A stretch of 64,000 bases of DNA from Pseudisothecium myosuroides (lineage: Eukaryota > Streptophyta > Bryopsida > Hypnales > Lembophyllaceae). Positions 12,438 through 24,578 of the stretch are shown piece by piece. Numbering within the stretch: the first letter of the stretch is position 1; the number at the start of each line of letters is the position of its first letter. Position numbers and translations under genes: made by a program. Where the stretch lies: assembly GCA_951799445.1 (NCBI GenBank), contig OX637295.1, forward strand, positions 24,304,001 through 24,368,000. Reading direction: 5' to 3'. Under the pieces are notes generated by a model. It did no database searches and was not told the origin of the DNA. It saw only the letters and a list, made by a program, of their open reading frames with translations.

Positions 12438-13163
12438 TTAACCCTGGAATGCCGGACTGGTTACCGTGGAGGGAAACTCAGAAAATGACCTAAAGCCATG
12501 AAGTAACAACAATTTGAATTTCCCGAGTTGTTTTTGCGGATCTGGTGTAGAAGGAATGCAGGGTTACTAAATTGAGGAGCACAAGATCCCCGAAAGCAGG
12601 AGAGATGAAGAAGAATAGCCTGGCAATTTCCTGGCTGGATTTCAGATATGGTGTCTATTTTTTGGAAGTAGGGCAGGTATCGAATAAGTCCCAAAAAACA
12701 CACATTGATTGGCACGGAAATTCAGTAGTAGGATTCCGAAATTCCAAGAAGAATGTATCCCTTACATGAGACATGCTTCACTAATTGCACAAGGATCTTG
12801 ACACATTAGAGCTTGTAATTCATTCATAAACCACAGAAGCTAAAGCCCAACCACCCAAAACTGCCCAGTCGATGACTTTGCAGCATGCCCAAACCTAATT
12901 TTAGTGAATTCCTTGAAAAGTTTCCGCATTGGGCTGCTTCTCTTCTTGTGACAAATTTCTTCTCATACCGTTCAATTGCTGTCAACAATTGTAGCTTCCT
13001 ACAAACAGTTGCTTGACCGCGTTCATCATGCGCGACACTTCACAAGACGTCTACGCACAACCTCCCAGTGAAATTGGATGAAAAAAACATTCAGATTTTA
13101 GTACAGGTCACCGGATTGTCATCCGAACTCCACGAAATGGCGCCCTCGGCGTTTCAGGGTTAA
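12438..13163. mobile_element. TTAA-bounded element E3 abutting the kinase start codon
   Basis: Starts TTAACCCTGGAATGCC; its far end, read in reverse complement, starts TTAACCCTGAAACGCC. The termini match the E-type elements at 26000 and 41336 (compare GGTTACCGTGGA with GGTCACCGTGAA). Its left TTAA lies 2 bp from the kinase ATG, so it occupies the kinase leader or promoter. No coding content is seen inside. Confidence 0.6.
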
Positions 13164-15239
13164 GTAAATATGAGCTTCAGTCCAACTCTTCCAACAAGTG
13201 CTTGCACTTGAGTATGCGGTCACAGAGATATACAACAGTGCCCTTGCGCGATAAGCGTTCTTCTCTGTTGTGTCAACAGAGTGGAGGGATTAGGCTTTCA
13301 ATAGAGCTGGAATCACAAAAGCATGGATGCTGAGAAAAGTATGTATTCTGGAACTTCGGTGAAACTTGAGAGCCTTGTAGGCACTGATCAAAAACTATAT
13401 AACATCCCAATGCATTACCCTACACTTGCAAGTGGAGACAAGGAAAACATCTGGCAATCCAAGCATCCCACTCAAACGAAGTCCTAGAACTAGAGCGTGA
13501 TTCATTCTTGAAATTGATTCCCCAAACCAATTCAGAAATTTTGCAACAAGCAGTCAAGATACCAAGCGAGTCGGAGGGCACTCTTCAGTCGGGTAAAGAA
13601 AGGAGATTTGAGGAAGCCACAGCACCCCAGAAAAAAGAGATTGGGCACATTACCTGGAAATGCGATGTCAGTGGGCCTCGGCGTCTCCTTCACAAGAACC
13701 CCAATCGCCCAACAAAGCACACACCAACAAGCAGCTTATATCCACGCCTCCAACCGAGTCTCCCGCAGCAAGTGAACCAGCTCGCAGTGATGAGTCCTCA
13801 TAGAAATCTCTCAGAAGAAGCTCCGATGGTGGGCAAGCTCGATACCGACAATTCCGTCGTGAGCCCCAACCAGCACTGAACAAAAAAAGTTAAAACAAAT
13901 AGTCAAGCAAGCAGCGCAATTCGATGGTTCCAGCAGATTTACCCCCAGAAAATGAAGCAGCTCCCAGTGACGATCTCTCCGTGGAATCGCGGACAGAGGG
14001 CAAGAGCAAAAGCACAAAGAGCATCTGCCTTCTGGAGTAGAACCCTCGTTAACAAGATGGCGTCATGGCGCCCGAGGCTGTGGCAGAAAAACGCATTGCC
14101 CGGGACGCGGTATTGACCACGCCGAGCATCTGGGAATCAGACTTCGTCACACGGAATCACTGGACGTAGTGGCGCAGGACTCTTGGCTTGCCAAGCACCG
14201 AATGAGTTCCCTGTGCACACAGTAATGAATACAGTAGCATTGTCTGCATCTTCTCGTTGATTCCAGCTGTGATAGGTCGGAGCTCCTGCTTTATGGCGTG
14301 GGTTAACTAAATGGAAGCTTTTGGGGCAAGGCGTTGCACACTTTCTGTTGTTCATTATCATTATTCACTTTGGCTACTATGACTCTCTCAACAGGTTGGA
14401 ATATTGGGGCATACAACTTCACCAAATGCGGACAGTACCAGTACCAGTTGTAGAGAACTGAATGCTAAGGATTCAAGCTTCCCAATATCGTACACATGCC
14501 AATGAACGGACTCTTACAATAATCGGACAACTCATCAAGCTATTCAACTGTCCGATGAATAAGAGAAAATGTCCGGTGAATATCGAAAATATCGAAAATA
14601 AGAGTCATATTGAACTGTCCGGGAAAGGGCAATTGATTAGCTACAAACCTATGTGAACTCAAATTGTCAACTTTTTTTGCAAAACCTTAATATTTTTTAT
14701 GTATCTGGGAGCGAACTCCATTAGTATCCAGCATTTCCAAAATACTAAGATTTCAGCTATATCCATAGACAACAAACTAGTGCTAAGTTGTATGTGAACA
14801 GTGCTTGGGCATGTGACCAGAGTGGTACTTGGAGTAGGAGGGCGACCAATTCTAAATCGCCAGTTGGGGGTATCAACCCTTCGAAAAATTCAGTTGATCC
14901 TGAAGCAGCTTCCACGGAATCTCAGTCTGCAATTTTCGGCTTCTCTTAAATTCTCTGACAATTAACAAAATTGTGGAAAACTCATTACTTGGATGACCTT
15001 ATCGTCGCCTTCAAGTCAACTGAACACCAGAGAATGAGTTCGCATCCTTACAAGAAGACGATGGACAACCAAAATTAAATGACAGTATTTCACAAACTTG
15101 GCACTTTTTCGTTTAGGCAGTGCGGTCTGAAATCTGTTCCAGTCCTAGACTTTAATGCTAAAGAACGGAATGAATGATAAAATGGCGTATGGAATATGGT
15201 CGTTTTAACTAAATTTCCCATGGACGCATTCCTTACATG
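13164..15239. other. Intergenic DNA, mixed composition
   Basis: The patch 13500-14140 is less AT-rich, but all of its frames are short and mutually overlapping without motifs. Blocks at 14262-14480 (ATTCCAGCTGTG, CAACAGGTTG) recur at 17470-17680, so part of it belongs to the family G repeats. Confidence 0.4.
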
Positions 15240-15345
15240 CCTACGTACAGCCCATAAGACCAATGTTGCTCCCCGATAGAATTTGAACCCCATTTCCTTC
15301 TCACACCCACACTGTTATGTAAGAAATGAAGCCCTATATCTTAAA
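15240..15345 (-). repeat. Possible SINE-like fragment, copy 2
   Basis: On the minus strand: TTCATTTCTTACATAACAG, then GGAAATGGGGTTCAAATTC and GGGGAGCAAC, parallel to copy 1. The B-box consensus is matched (GTTCAAATTC). It lies at the edge of a family G copy, so it could be part of that repeat instead. Confidence 0.3.
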
Positions 15346-15850
15346 TGTCCGCTGAAAACCTTGAAGAACTGATTCAAAATCTGGTGCACTGATTGTTGCC
15401 ATTTGAATAGAATAATCACCCTCACTGCTCAATATTTCCCACATGCAGTGCTAAGATGTGGATGACCCTAAAACATGCTCCTGGGATATACAGAAAGAAT
15501 TCCAGCTTCATTGACATGGGCACTCGCAGGATTTGCAGCATTTGCACAAAATGAACCTCAAGAGTAAACTGCTCTGAAGACCACATCAGGGAGGAGCTTT
15601 CTGATTCCAAGGACATACTGTTCAGTCCAGCACTAGGCTTCATCATAACATTGTCAATGGATTGAACATGTCAATGAAGAAGCTGTGGAATGTTCATACT
15701 CGAATATGCACAGCAACATTCAAGGAATCAGCACCACCTATTGTCAAAGTATCACCACAAATGCTCCTTCCTAGTCATGGATGCACAACGACGATAACCA
15801 CAATCAAACACCAGATGAGTTCTGAAGTGCACATATTTTCGGCATTGCTG
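15300..15850. repeat. Dispersed repeat family G, copy 2
   Basis: Aligned with copy 1 by CATTTGAATAGAATAATC, CTAAGATGTGGATGACC and GCAGCATTTGCACAAAATG, and with copy 3 by GAATCAGCACCACCTA and CTAGTCATGGATGCA. Another shared block (TTGATCCTGAAGCA) lies upstream at 14893. Confidence 0.5.
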
Positions 15851-16017
15851 AACCTCATAAGGACAGGCCGAAGAACGTGTTGAATAAGGTGGTACAGACC
15901 GTATTACCATGCCTTGACACTGAGGCAGATTTTTAGTAGGAAGATAGTGATTCCAGGAACGGAAACCATGTAGGATCAATAGCAGTACCAATTGCGATGG
16001 TCAACTATGTTCAAGAA

Positions 16018-16087
16018 TAACAAAAGATTAATCAGTTAACAAAAGATTAATCAGTTAACAAAAGATTAATCAGTTAACAAAAGATTG
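16018..16087. repeat. 19-bp tandem repeat, about 3.6 copies
   Basis: The unit TAACAAAAGATTAATCAGT is repeated three times exactly, then partially. Confidence 0.95.
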
Positions 16088-17639
16088 AAATCAGTAGGAG
16101 AAAAGAGTACAAGTCATAAATCGAAGCTCGGGCATTCGCTCAAGCATGTGTATCCGAAATGACTGTCTTGTGACATTCATAATATGCAAAAAACTCTTCG
16201 TTCGTGAATCAGCAAAACATTGAAGAATTGGGAGCCTTTCATTCAAAATCGGGAGCTCGCATCACTACTAACTGAGACCGTGTGAAGCACACTAGTCACT
16301 GCGGTTCAAAATTTAAGATCCCCAACTGCAGTTTCATGACCCATCAATTCAAGTCTCAAATCTCGCATAAGTAAATCAAACAGGAATTCATTTATTCATT
16401 TCTGAGAACAAAAACCAAACTATTAAAACGGACCAAACTTCGGCTCTGCTTATAAAAAATTCTGTCAAAGACGCGACTATACAGGTGCCCCTGTCCGAGA
16501 CCAAACTTCTTCCTAGAAGTATCAGGAACCTAAGGCCAGGGCATTTCACGGTTGCAGGCACCATCTCCTTCTCCATCTCCTTCTGCCGTGACCACCAATT
16601 TTTGAGGCTGTTTTGAGGTTCTGAGCTCCCCCACAGTACAACTCTTGCAATCATAACGGACAGATTTCTTGGTAACCCCAGCTGCGCCTCAATCTCTCCC
16701 AAAACTATCGGATAAATTTTTTATTTCCTCCGCTGCAGCAGATATTCAGAAAGCAAAGCATTTCAGCTGCAAAACACGACGATACATCGTGCAGGATTGT
16801 TAGCAGTTCCAAGGAAGAAAGACCTAGCTATAACCTTTCATTTTATCTGATGCGCATAGATGCAGTTCGAATTACAATTAGGGCTTATTTTTTACTTGTA
16901 GGCAAATGAAAATCATTTAAACTTAAAAAATTGGAGAGTTTTTGTATCTTTTGCAAATTTTCAAAGTCGAGACTTTAAGAAACTTGAAAGCATTGTATAC
17001 GTATATATTTGAAGTGCCTACTAAAAGGCCAAAATCATTCACGAGAGGCTTTAATACTTTGCATCCATGTAGCACCATGTGTCGAGTTGGATACATTCCA
17101 CACGGAGGGAGAAGGTCATATTGGTAACACTTCAAGAAACCCCTCCTAGTTCATTGGGGGGAGGGACAAAATCAGGTATTTCTATCTTAAATTGCAAGTA
17201 GCTGGGCGTAAGACATCCTAATTATTTGATCCTGAAGCAATTTATGCGAAATTTCAGTCTGCCATTTTCAGCTCCGCTAAAACGTCTCCAACACAACATA
17301 GTATGGAAACTACTGTAGTTACTTAGAAGCCTCCATCCTCGACCTCCTTTTGAGTTGGCTCATGATGAAGACAACAAGAGATGAAGGCAACGTGGAACCA
17401 TCAAGCAGCAAATGATTTCACTGTGGCGACAGTGCCGATGCATTTGCTGCATTGTTCAAGTTCACCCATGATTCCAGCTGTGGTCTTCTTGCTTTAGTTC
17501 CTGTCGGGATTGTCGGGAAGCCTTTTCACTTGTCCATAACAATATCAGCATTCACCATTTCAGCTGCTCTCCTTCGGACTCGGTCAACAGGTTGTAAGAA
17601 TTGTGCCTAAAATTTGCGGTCAAAATAACTACCAGTTAC

Positions 17640-18250
17640 AAAGAATGGAATGCGAAGCATTCAAGTTGCAAAACAGACTGATACTTCGAGCAGTTCCGCT
17701 AAGGACCTTGAAAAGCCGATAGACTGTACCCATTTAGAAAGAAGACCCAAACTTCTCAACATTCCTCCACTCAGTTCTAAGACGTGGATGACCAGAACAC
17801 AAGCTACTGGGTTATACAGGAAGACTCCAAGCTTCCTTGACATGAACACTTGCAGAAATTGTACGGAGTGAACCTCAGTTTCTACTTCATCTCAAGATCA
17901 CATTAGGTAGGAACTTCCTGATTCCAATGGATTATCCTAACATTGGGTATGCAATGAACACAAAACCTGTCATCATGTGCCCTTGAAATGTTCATAATAG
18001 AATATGCACACTACCATTCATTGAATCAGTACCACCTACTGTCAAGATACCACCGCAACTGCTCCTTACTATACTACTAGTCATGGATGCATAACAAAGG
18101 TGAACAACCTGTTGAGTGAACTGCTTCCAGCACAAGAGAGAAGTGAGTCGAAGCATGTAAATCAACCTACAAAAGTATTGAAAGTATTGGAATTCAAGCT
18201 CAACCCTCTCGAAACACCAGAATCAAACTGTCCTTGGAGCATTAATGGGA
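17640..18250. repeat. Dispersed repeat family G, copy 3
   Basis: Contains CCTCCACTCAGTTCTAAG, CTCCAAGCTTCCTTGACATG, GGTAGGAACTTCCTGATTCC, GAATCAGTACCACCTACTG and CAAGCTCAACCCTCTCGAAA, all shared with copy 1 or 2. TTGATCCTGAAGCA recurs upstream at 17229. Confidence 0.5.
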
Positions 18251-18744
18251 GTTAAGCAGGTCGTGGAACGCTCGTAGCGGAAAATCGAATCATAGCCGGG
18301 ATCTCTCTTTCAAGCTCTTCAAAACCAGTGCATACTAAATATTCAGGAACTCATCATCCAATTCAAGTGATCGAGTCAGATCATCGTGATTCTCTCTTTA
18401 AAAATGCTCTCAATTTGGAGACTGGGGACTATCTCTGGAGCTCTACTCTATAGAATTATTGAGGTGCCACAGCCCATACGTGTTATGGAATCAGACTTGG
18501 AGGCTTGAATTTTGGTCTTTGACAAACCAAAGTCCACCAACTGGACACACGTAAAAACAATCCTTTTGCAGTGAAACAACCGCATTTCCTAGTCTCAGAA
18601 AGCAATGTGCAATCCTTTGGTTAATTATGCAGATAGCATATCATACCCCACGCGCTATTTGAAGGATGATGCCGAGACCTTCCTCGAGTTCCTTTGAGAA
18701 ATACAGTAAGCTTCTTTCTTCCATTGTGCGCAACAATTTTGTCC

Positions 18745-19651
18745 TTAACCCCTAGAGGCTCAAGGGTTTTGGACAAAACTCAAATGAGTTACGGAATATA
18801 AAATATAAGCTTGATAACTTTTGTGAAGTTTGCATCAAAGAAGACAATGTGAAGCGTGAAGAGAAGAAAATATCCCCACGGAGAGGTTTTACAACTATTA
18901 TTTTATAGATTTTATTCAAATGCATGTTTTAAGTTTTTATTTTCAAAAAATTACCATAAATATAATTATTATCTCTAGGATTTTGATTTTTTTATAATTG
19001 GTCAAATTATTGTTTCAATTCATTTGTAGAAAAAGGAATAAGATTTGGTGATGAAAACCTCATTTAACAGTTTCTCCAAATAATAAACTTTTCAACAGTG
19101 CCAAGTAATACTAAAACACTTTGCGCAATTTTTCTTATAATTTTTGTTTGCACACTGTGATCTTAGTTTTGAATATATAAATAAAAAGACACCCCAATCC
19201 CCAAGTACGCAACTCATGTATTATACACAAGGGTCATCGGTATTAAAACGGCTCAGAGGATGGCTTTTGTAAAAATTATATCAAATAAAAGAGATCAAAA
19301 AGTCAGGCGAAGACCAAATTAAAAGAGAATTAAATGTAGAAAATATTAAATTGCATACATAATAAATATATATATTTATACATATAAAGAGTTGAAACAC
19401 CTATGTACAATTTTAAAAATTCTTTACAAGAAGTTCCCTTTTCTACATTAAAACAAATTGTATACCTTGAAATTGGACTAAAATACATTAGAAAAGATTA
19501 TAATCAGGGTCATATAATATGGAAGTTGCGTACCCGGGCGCCAATCTAATTTGCACAAGAAATATATAATTTTGAGAATTTTTTCCATCCAAAATTATTA
19601 CCTAAAATTAAGCAGACACCATAAAATGGTTGATTGGATCTTTAGGGTTAA
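18745..19651. mobile_element. Possible TTAA-bounded element (907 bp)
   Basis: Starts TTAACCCCTAGAGGCTC at 18745 and ends GATCTTTAGGGTTAA at 19651. Length and termini fit the A/B/D swarm, but I could not align its interior with them, so the pairing of these two ends is uncertain. Confidence 0.35.
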
Positions 19652-21055
19652 TTTTAAAATCCTAAGAGTCTTTTTAGGGGAATCTTGAAAGTTTTTATAA
19701 TCTCAATATTTGGCATGATTTTTAGAATCTTTTTTTTTCAAAATACAATAGAAGAGATTTGGGGGCAATAAGAGACTGTGAGTTTTTGGGCCCTAGGAAC
19801 TTTGGGAACGCTCTGGGAACAGTAATCTGACATGGCCGAGACTGTGCCATGTCATAGAATAATAAAAAATTAATTTTTTTTTAAATTGATTAAAAAAAAT
19901 TAAATTAAATTAATTTTTAATTTTTAATTTTTAATTTTTTAATTTTGACTGTTCCCAGCAACAAGAGCAGCCCTGAAACGGCCCTTTGCAGGCCTCAAAT
20001 CTCCTCTTATGAGAAAACTAACTAGCCTTCTAGGAATGTAATTTTAATTTCAATCAGGGCAAGAGCAAAAGTGATGCCATCCAAATCAAAAAAAACATAG
20101 GGACAAACAACAAAAATAAACACAAATACTTGACATAATATTTTTTTAATTTATTTCTCATAGATTATATTTTTGTCTATATGAAAAGATTTGATTCATC
20201 CCATTTATATAAGTGATATGAAAGTTATGGAGCATCTTGTTTTATAGGCAATCTTAGCAAATTCTTGAAAAAATAATGTCTTGAATCTATTTTTTTAACA
20301 CAATTTTTACAACTTTTAAAAAGAAGGTCCACATGGTTTAGTTCATTTCTTAAAACAATCTCACCACTAGGATTAGTGTGTTTCAATTCCATCATAGAGC
20401 TACTAACCCTTAAGACCTCCAAAATCCATATTCTTTAAGATGAATGGAGGGCTTGTAAACATGTTTTAGTCCAACTAACTTCTCATTCATTTAATGTGAT
20501 ACTTGAATCTTGAAAAGGGAGCCTTCCTTAATGACCAATTTTATGAAATTGCAGTAAATGATATTTCTATACAAAGATGTAAGCAAAAATGTGGAAAAAT
20601 TCAAAAAGGCATTGAAACATTAAGAGGTTAACAATTTAGTTTTTCCTTCTCTCTTATCTATTATGACATATTAACAATTTTTCAAAGATTGAAAATCAAT
20701 CAAGGGGGATTTGAATTTTTTTTCCAAACTTCATCCCAATTATTCAATACTAAAAAATTTACTCAAAATCTTCAACATTTTTTTTTTAAATAAGAGGATT
20801 CAAAGCCTTATAATCTATTCAACTAAGGTGCAAAAAATGTTTGTTTTCTTCATTTTAAATACTTATATCTTGCAATCTATACATTCAAAGTCTCTGAAAT
20901 TTCTTCCGGACATTCTCATGTTAGTCTAGTGCAAGATCCTATGGTTGAATATGCAAAAGAAACATATGTTGAAAAGTTTTGCATTTTGCATCAGAAATAA
21001 CATTTTTGAGTAATTTTTGACAACAAAAAATGGCCTTGGCACTCCAAGGGGTTAA
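19648..21055 (-). mobile_element. TTAA-type element A2, interrupted by a GGGAAC-rich element
   Basis: The right end is clear: GGCACTCCAAGGGGTTAA, ending at 21055. The left end is degenerate. The A sequence TCTCAATATTTG...GAATCTTTT runs up to about 19750 and resumes after 20006 at GAAAACTAACTAGCC, so the C1 element sits inside it. Confidence 0.55.
19751..20006 (+). mobile_element. GGGAAC-rich inverted-repeat element C1 (256 bp)
   Basis: Begins GAAGAGATTTGGGGGC and ends GCCTCAAATCTCCTC (imperfect TIRs). It carries repeated GGGAAC blocks, an AT-rich core and CTGTTCCCAG. Homologous to C2 at 30143 in the opposite orientation. The target duplication is unclear (ATA left, TTA right). Confidence 0.6.
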
Positions 21056-21273
21056 AAGAGCCTAAGAAGATAGTAGAATACAATCAAAGGCTAGAGCTTC
21101 CAAAGACATACTCCAATTACAAATTGCTTCCACTTTTGGAGAAACATTGGGCTAAAGACACAAAGCAAAGACCTGATTTTACATAAATTAGTGCAACACT
21201 TGAATAGTACCAACAGGACCTTCTAACTAAAATTTTTAAGGCTAAGGTTCTCGGCAGTCAAAAGAGTAGAAGA

Positions 21274-22846
21274 TTAACCCCTAAATGCCCGAGGCACCAA
21301 ATTCTAGTGTCGGCAATACTTTGAAGTGAAATAAAAACTAACCAAGTTGCTATTTTTAGTAGTTTATATTTTTGTAAAATTCTTTTTGAAGTCTAGCTTT
21401 AGCTTCAAAAGTCCGATTTTGAAAATGATGTTTTATGATTTTTCTACTCAAGATTTTGTGCAAGGGTACCCATTGCAATCTTGACTTTCCATAGTGTTGA
21501 GGGCACTTGGAAATGAGCCTCAAATACACTAGATCTTGGAGAAAAAATCACATTAGAAATTCATTTAAAAAAATTGTAGAGTAGATTTTGAGAAGCCGTA
21601 AATTGATTGGGGTTATGCATGTTAGGCTCTTTAACCCCTATAGTCCCAAGGCCATTTTTCCATCAAAAACCACTCAAAACTGCCATTTCTATAGCAAAGA
21701 GCAAAAACAAATTTAAAACGTATTTTTTGCATATTTAACCGTAGGATCTTGTACTAGACTAGTGTAAGAATGTGTGGAAGAAATTTTAGAAACTTTGACC
21801 GTGTAGATTGCAAGATATTTGCATTTAAAGTGAAGGAATCAAGGTTTTTTGCACCTTGTTCAACTACATTTTTTGGCTTTGAACCTTTTCAACTTAAAAT
21901 TTTAGCTCTAATGATTTTGAATTTCTAATTTTATATGACGAAGAATTGAGTTGAGAATCTAGGAAAAAAAATTCAAAAAAGAAACACTTAGTTTTCTCTT
22001 ATTAAAAAATTATTAAGTAGAAGTAGGTTCAAGATTGAAGGAAAAATTAAATCATTAATAGCTCTAAGATAGAGTAGAAATATACTAATCTCAACAATGA
22101 GATAGTTCTAGCTAGAAATTGTAACCTTGTGAAACTTTTTTTTTGAAAAATTGTCAAAATTGGGTTCAGAAATGAATCCTACAAGTTATTTTTTCAAGAA
22201 GATGCTCTAATTGTCCAAAAAATAAGAATGTCTATAACTTTTGCATAACAAATCCAAATGGAATGAATCAAAGCTTTCCATGTAGATAAAAATAAAATCT
22301 ATATGAAACAAATTTTTAAAGTTTTTAATTTAAAGTTTTTGTGAGGATTTTTTTCTGCCCGCCGAACTAAAATTTGGGGGTTTTGTGCCATAACTTTTGC
22401 TCCCGGGCACCGATTGAAATAAAAATTACATTTTCGGAGAGCTAATGTGATTTTCTATCTTCACAAAAAAAAATTCAGAAAATTATGACAAATATTGAGA
22501 CCGTAAGAGCCTGCCCGAAATCCATTTTGTCCCCCAAGGGGACAATGGGACTTTAGGGGTTAACCTCATATTTTTTTGGTGACCAACTTTTTAGATTTGA
22601 CATGTGAGAAAAGGATTGAAAGAATTTCTTAGTTTTAACACCCTCATGTTCAAAAATTATAATCTTTCAATTCATAAGTGATATTGTTGTGTTTTCTTTT
22701 CCTATGGGATCTTTAACATGTCTAGTTTGAATTTGTGCGGTTACAATTCAAAAAAAATTGATACAACTTATCAAAATGTTGATTTTTTGTTCAATTTAGA
22801 GCAAATTCAGGAAGCTCAAAACAAGCCATGGGCATTTAGGGGTTAA
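21274..22846. mobile_element. TTAA-bounded element D carrying A3 inside
   Basis: The outer ends are TTAACCCCTAAATGCCC (21274) and its reverse complement ending 22846. Without the inserted A3 element the D copy would be about 640 bp. No coding content is recognised. Confidence 0.6.
21631..22563 (+). mobile_element. TTAA-bounded element A3 (933 bp), nested in D
   Basis: TTAA at both ends; termini CCCCTATAGTCCCAAGG and CTTTAGGGG. Contains the block CCGTAGGATCTTGTAC near its left end and the stem-loop TTGTCCCC/GGGGACAA at 22527-22545 near its right end, both shared with other A copies. Confidence 0.75.
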
Positions 22847-23649
22847 GGATGCCAATACAGACGTGCAATTAGTATACATTGACAAAAGATGTCGATAGCT
22901 CCTTGCAGCGTGAGGGCGTTGCCGCATTGATGAAGCAAAATGACGAAGATGAGCCAATTGAGGACTCCTTTGCGCAATCCTCCCAACAAATACTCAAGGC
23001 AAACGCAAACTGTGTTGCACCTTCTCAAGCAGGAATCAACGAAGGATTTACCACTCAAGGCTCAAGCAAATGTATGATATATTTGTTTTTGTGTAATTCT
23101 ACTAGAAACCAACTCAGAGATAAGCGCAAAGTAGGAATCAAGCTTCTAGTTTAACTCTCACTGCTCAAATAAGATGTATGCTATGTTTGAGTAATATCCT
23201 CCCCAAAAGCAAAACTAAGATAAAATGCAAACCAGGAATCAAGCTAGAATTTAACATTGCTGCACACGTACTGTCAGCTTGGCCTCACGTGAGCTCTATT
23301 CATTTGGTTGGAGTTGGTGAGAGAGAATTTTTCATCAGCGCCATCAGCATTGCGTTGTGCCGTTTTCTCTTCACTGATTTTTTTTGGTGATTTTTTTTTT
23401 TGAATACAGGCACTTACTGTAATGGTGTCGCAGCTGGAAATGACAGGTGGAATGACAAGCTGAGGCCATTTCTTGCAAGTTGTTGCAGCTGGTTTCGGTT
23501 GACAATGTGAAAGAGCTGTAGCAACGAGGATACGTAGCAGTGGCAGAGGAGAATCAGGTGTTTTTTATTTGCTAGATGCAAAGGCTTTGCGATTGCTGTA
23601 TTGGATAAATTGGGATCAATATTTGCATGAATTTGGGACTTCAGGGACT

Positions 23650-24578
23650 TTAACCCCTAAAGGCCCAAGGCATTTTCTGGCTCCGAAACCACTGAAGACT
23701 GCCATTTCTACTGCGATCACTCTCTAAACCAAAATTTTTTTTTTTTAGAATCTAACCGTAGGATCTTGTACTTCACTTGTCTCAAATCATGTGGTAAAAA
23801 TTTCATGAAGTTTGACCGTACGGATTGGAAGATATTAGCAATTGAAGTTGGAAAAATAAGTTTTTTTGAACTCTGGTTTGCAATTTCAGATGACTTTGAC
23901 CACCATTTGTGGATTTTTTTTGCATTACACACCATAAAGTTAAAAAAATTTATGTTGAACATTTGAGTTGAGAGTCGGGGAAAAAAATTTCAGAATGTTA
24001 AAACTTGATTTTCACATATAAAAAAATTGTTAAAGAGAAGTAGGTCAAAATTGAACAAAACACTAAATCTTCAATAGCTCTTAGATGGAATTAAAAAACC
24101 ACAATCCCAATGGTGGGATTGTTCTTGCAAAAAAATTTAACCTTTTCAAAAAAGAAATTTTTAAATTTTTTAAAAATTGCATTCAAAAATGAATTTTATA
24201 AGTTGTTTTTTGAAGAAGACGTTTAGATTGCCCGAAAAACAAGATTGTCCATAACTTTCTCATTTTTAGTCCAAATAGAATGAATCAAAGCTTCAAATGT
24301 AGACAAAAACATAATCTTTGAGGAAAAAATTAAAAATTAAAAAAATTTATCTTTTTGTGTTTTGTTTTTTCTGCCCGGCGAACTGCTTTTTTGACTTCAG
24401 GTGGCATAACTTTTGCTCCCGGGCACCAATTTTTAAAAAAAATTATATTTTTAGAAAACTAATGTGATTTCCTATCTTCAAAAAAAATTACAAAAAATCA
24501 GGTCAAAATTTCAGGTTGCACGAGCCTGCCTGAAATCCCAAGTGTCCCCAAAGGGGACTTTGGGCCTTTAGGGGTTAA
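23650..24578 (+). mobile_element. TTAA-bounded element A4 (929 bp)
   Basis: TTAA at both ends; termini CCCCTAAAGGCCCAAGG and GGGCCTTTAGGGG give a near-perfect inverted repeat of at least 13 bp. Carries the CCGTAGGATCTTGTAC block and the subterminal GTCCCC/GGGGAC stem. Non-coding. Confidence 0.75.

Noticed and set aside
13508..14361. Overlapping ORFs of 60-123 codons on both strands
   Set aside because: Mutually overlapping, without motifs, in a mildly GC-richer patch that partly belongs to the family G repeats.
15422..15646. Minus-strand frames in the three G copies (for example at 7739-7957, 15422-15646, 17661-17849)
   Set aside because: Faint similarity between them follows from the DNA repeat; the frames are broken differently in each copy, so no shared protein is supported.
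16018..16087. Short direct repeats considered as CRISPR
   Set aside because: Contiguous 19-bp tandem units without spacers in a plant nuclear context.
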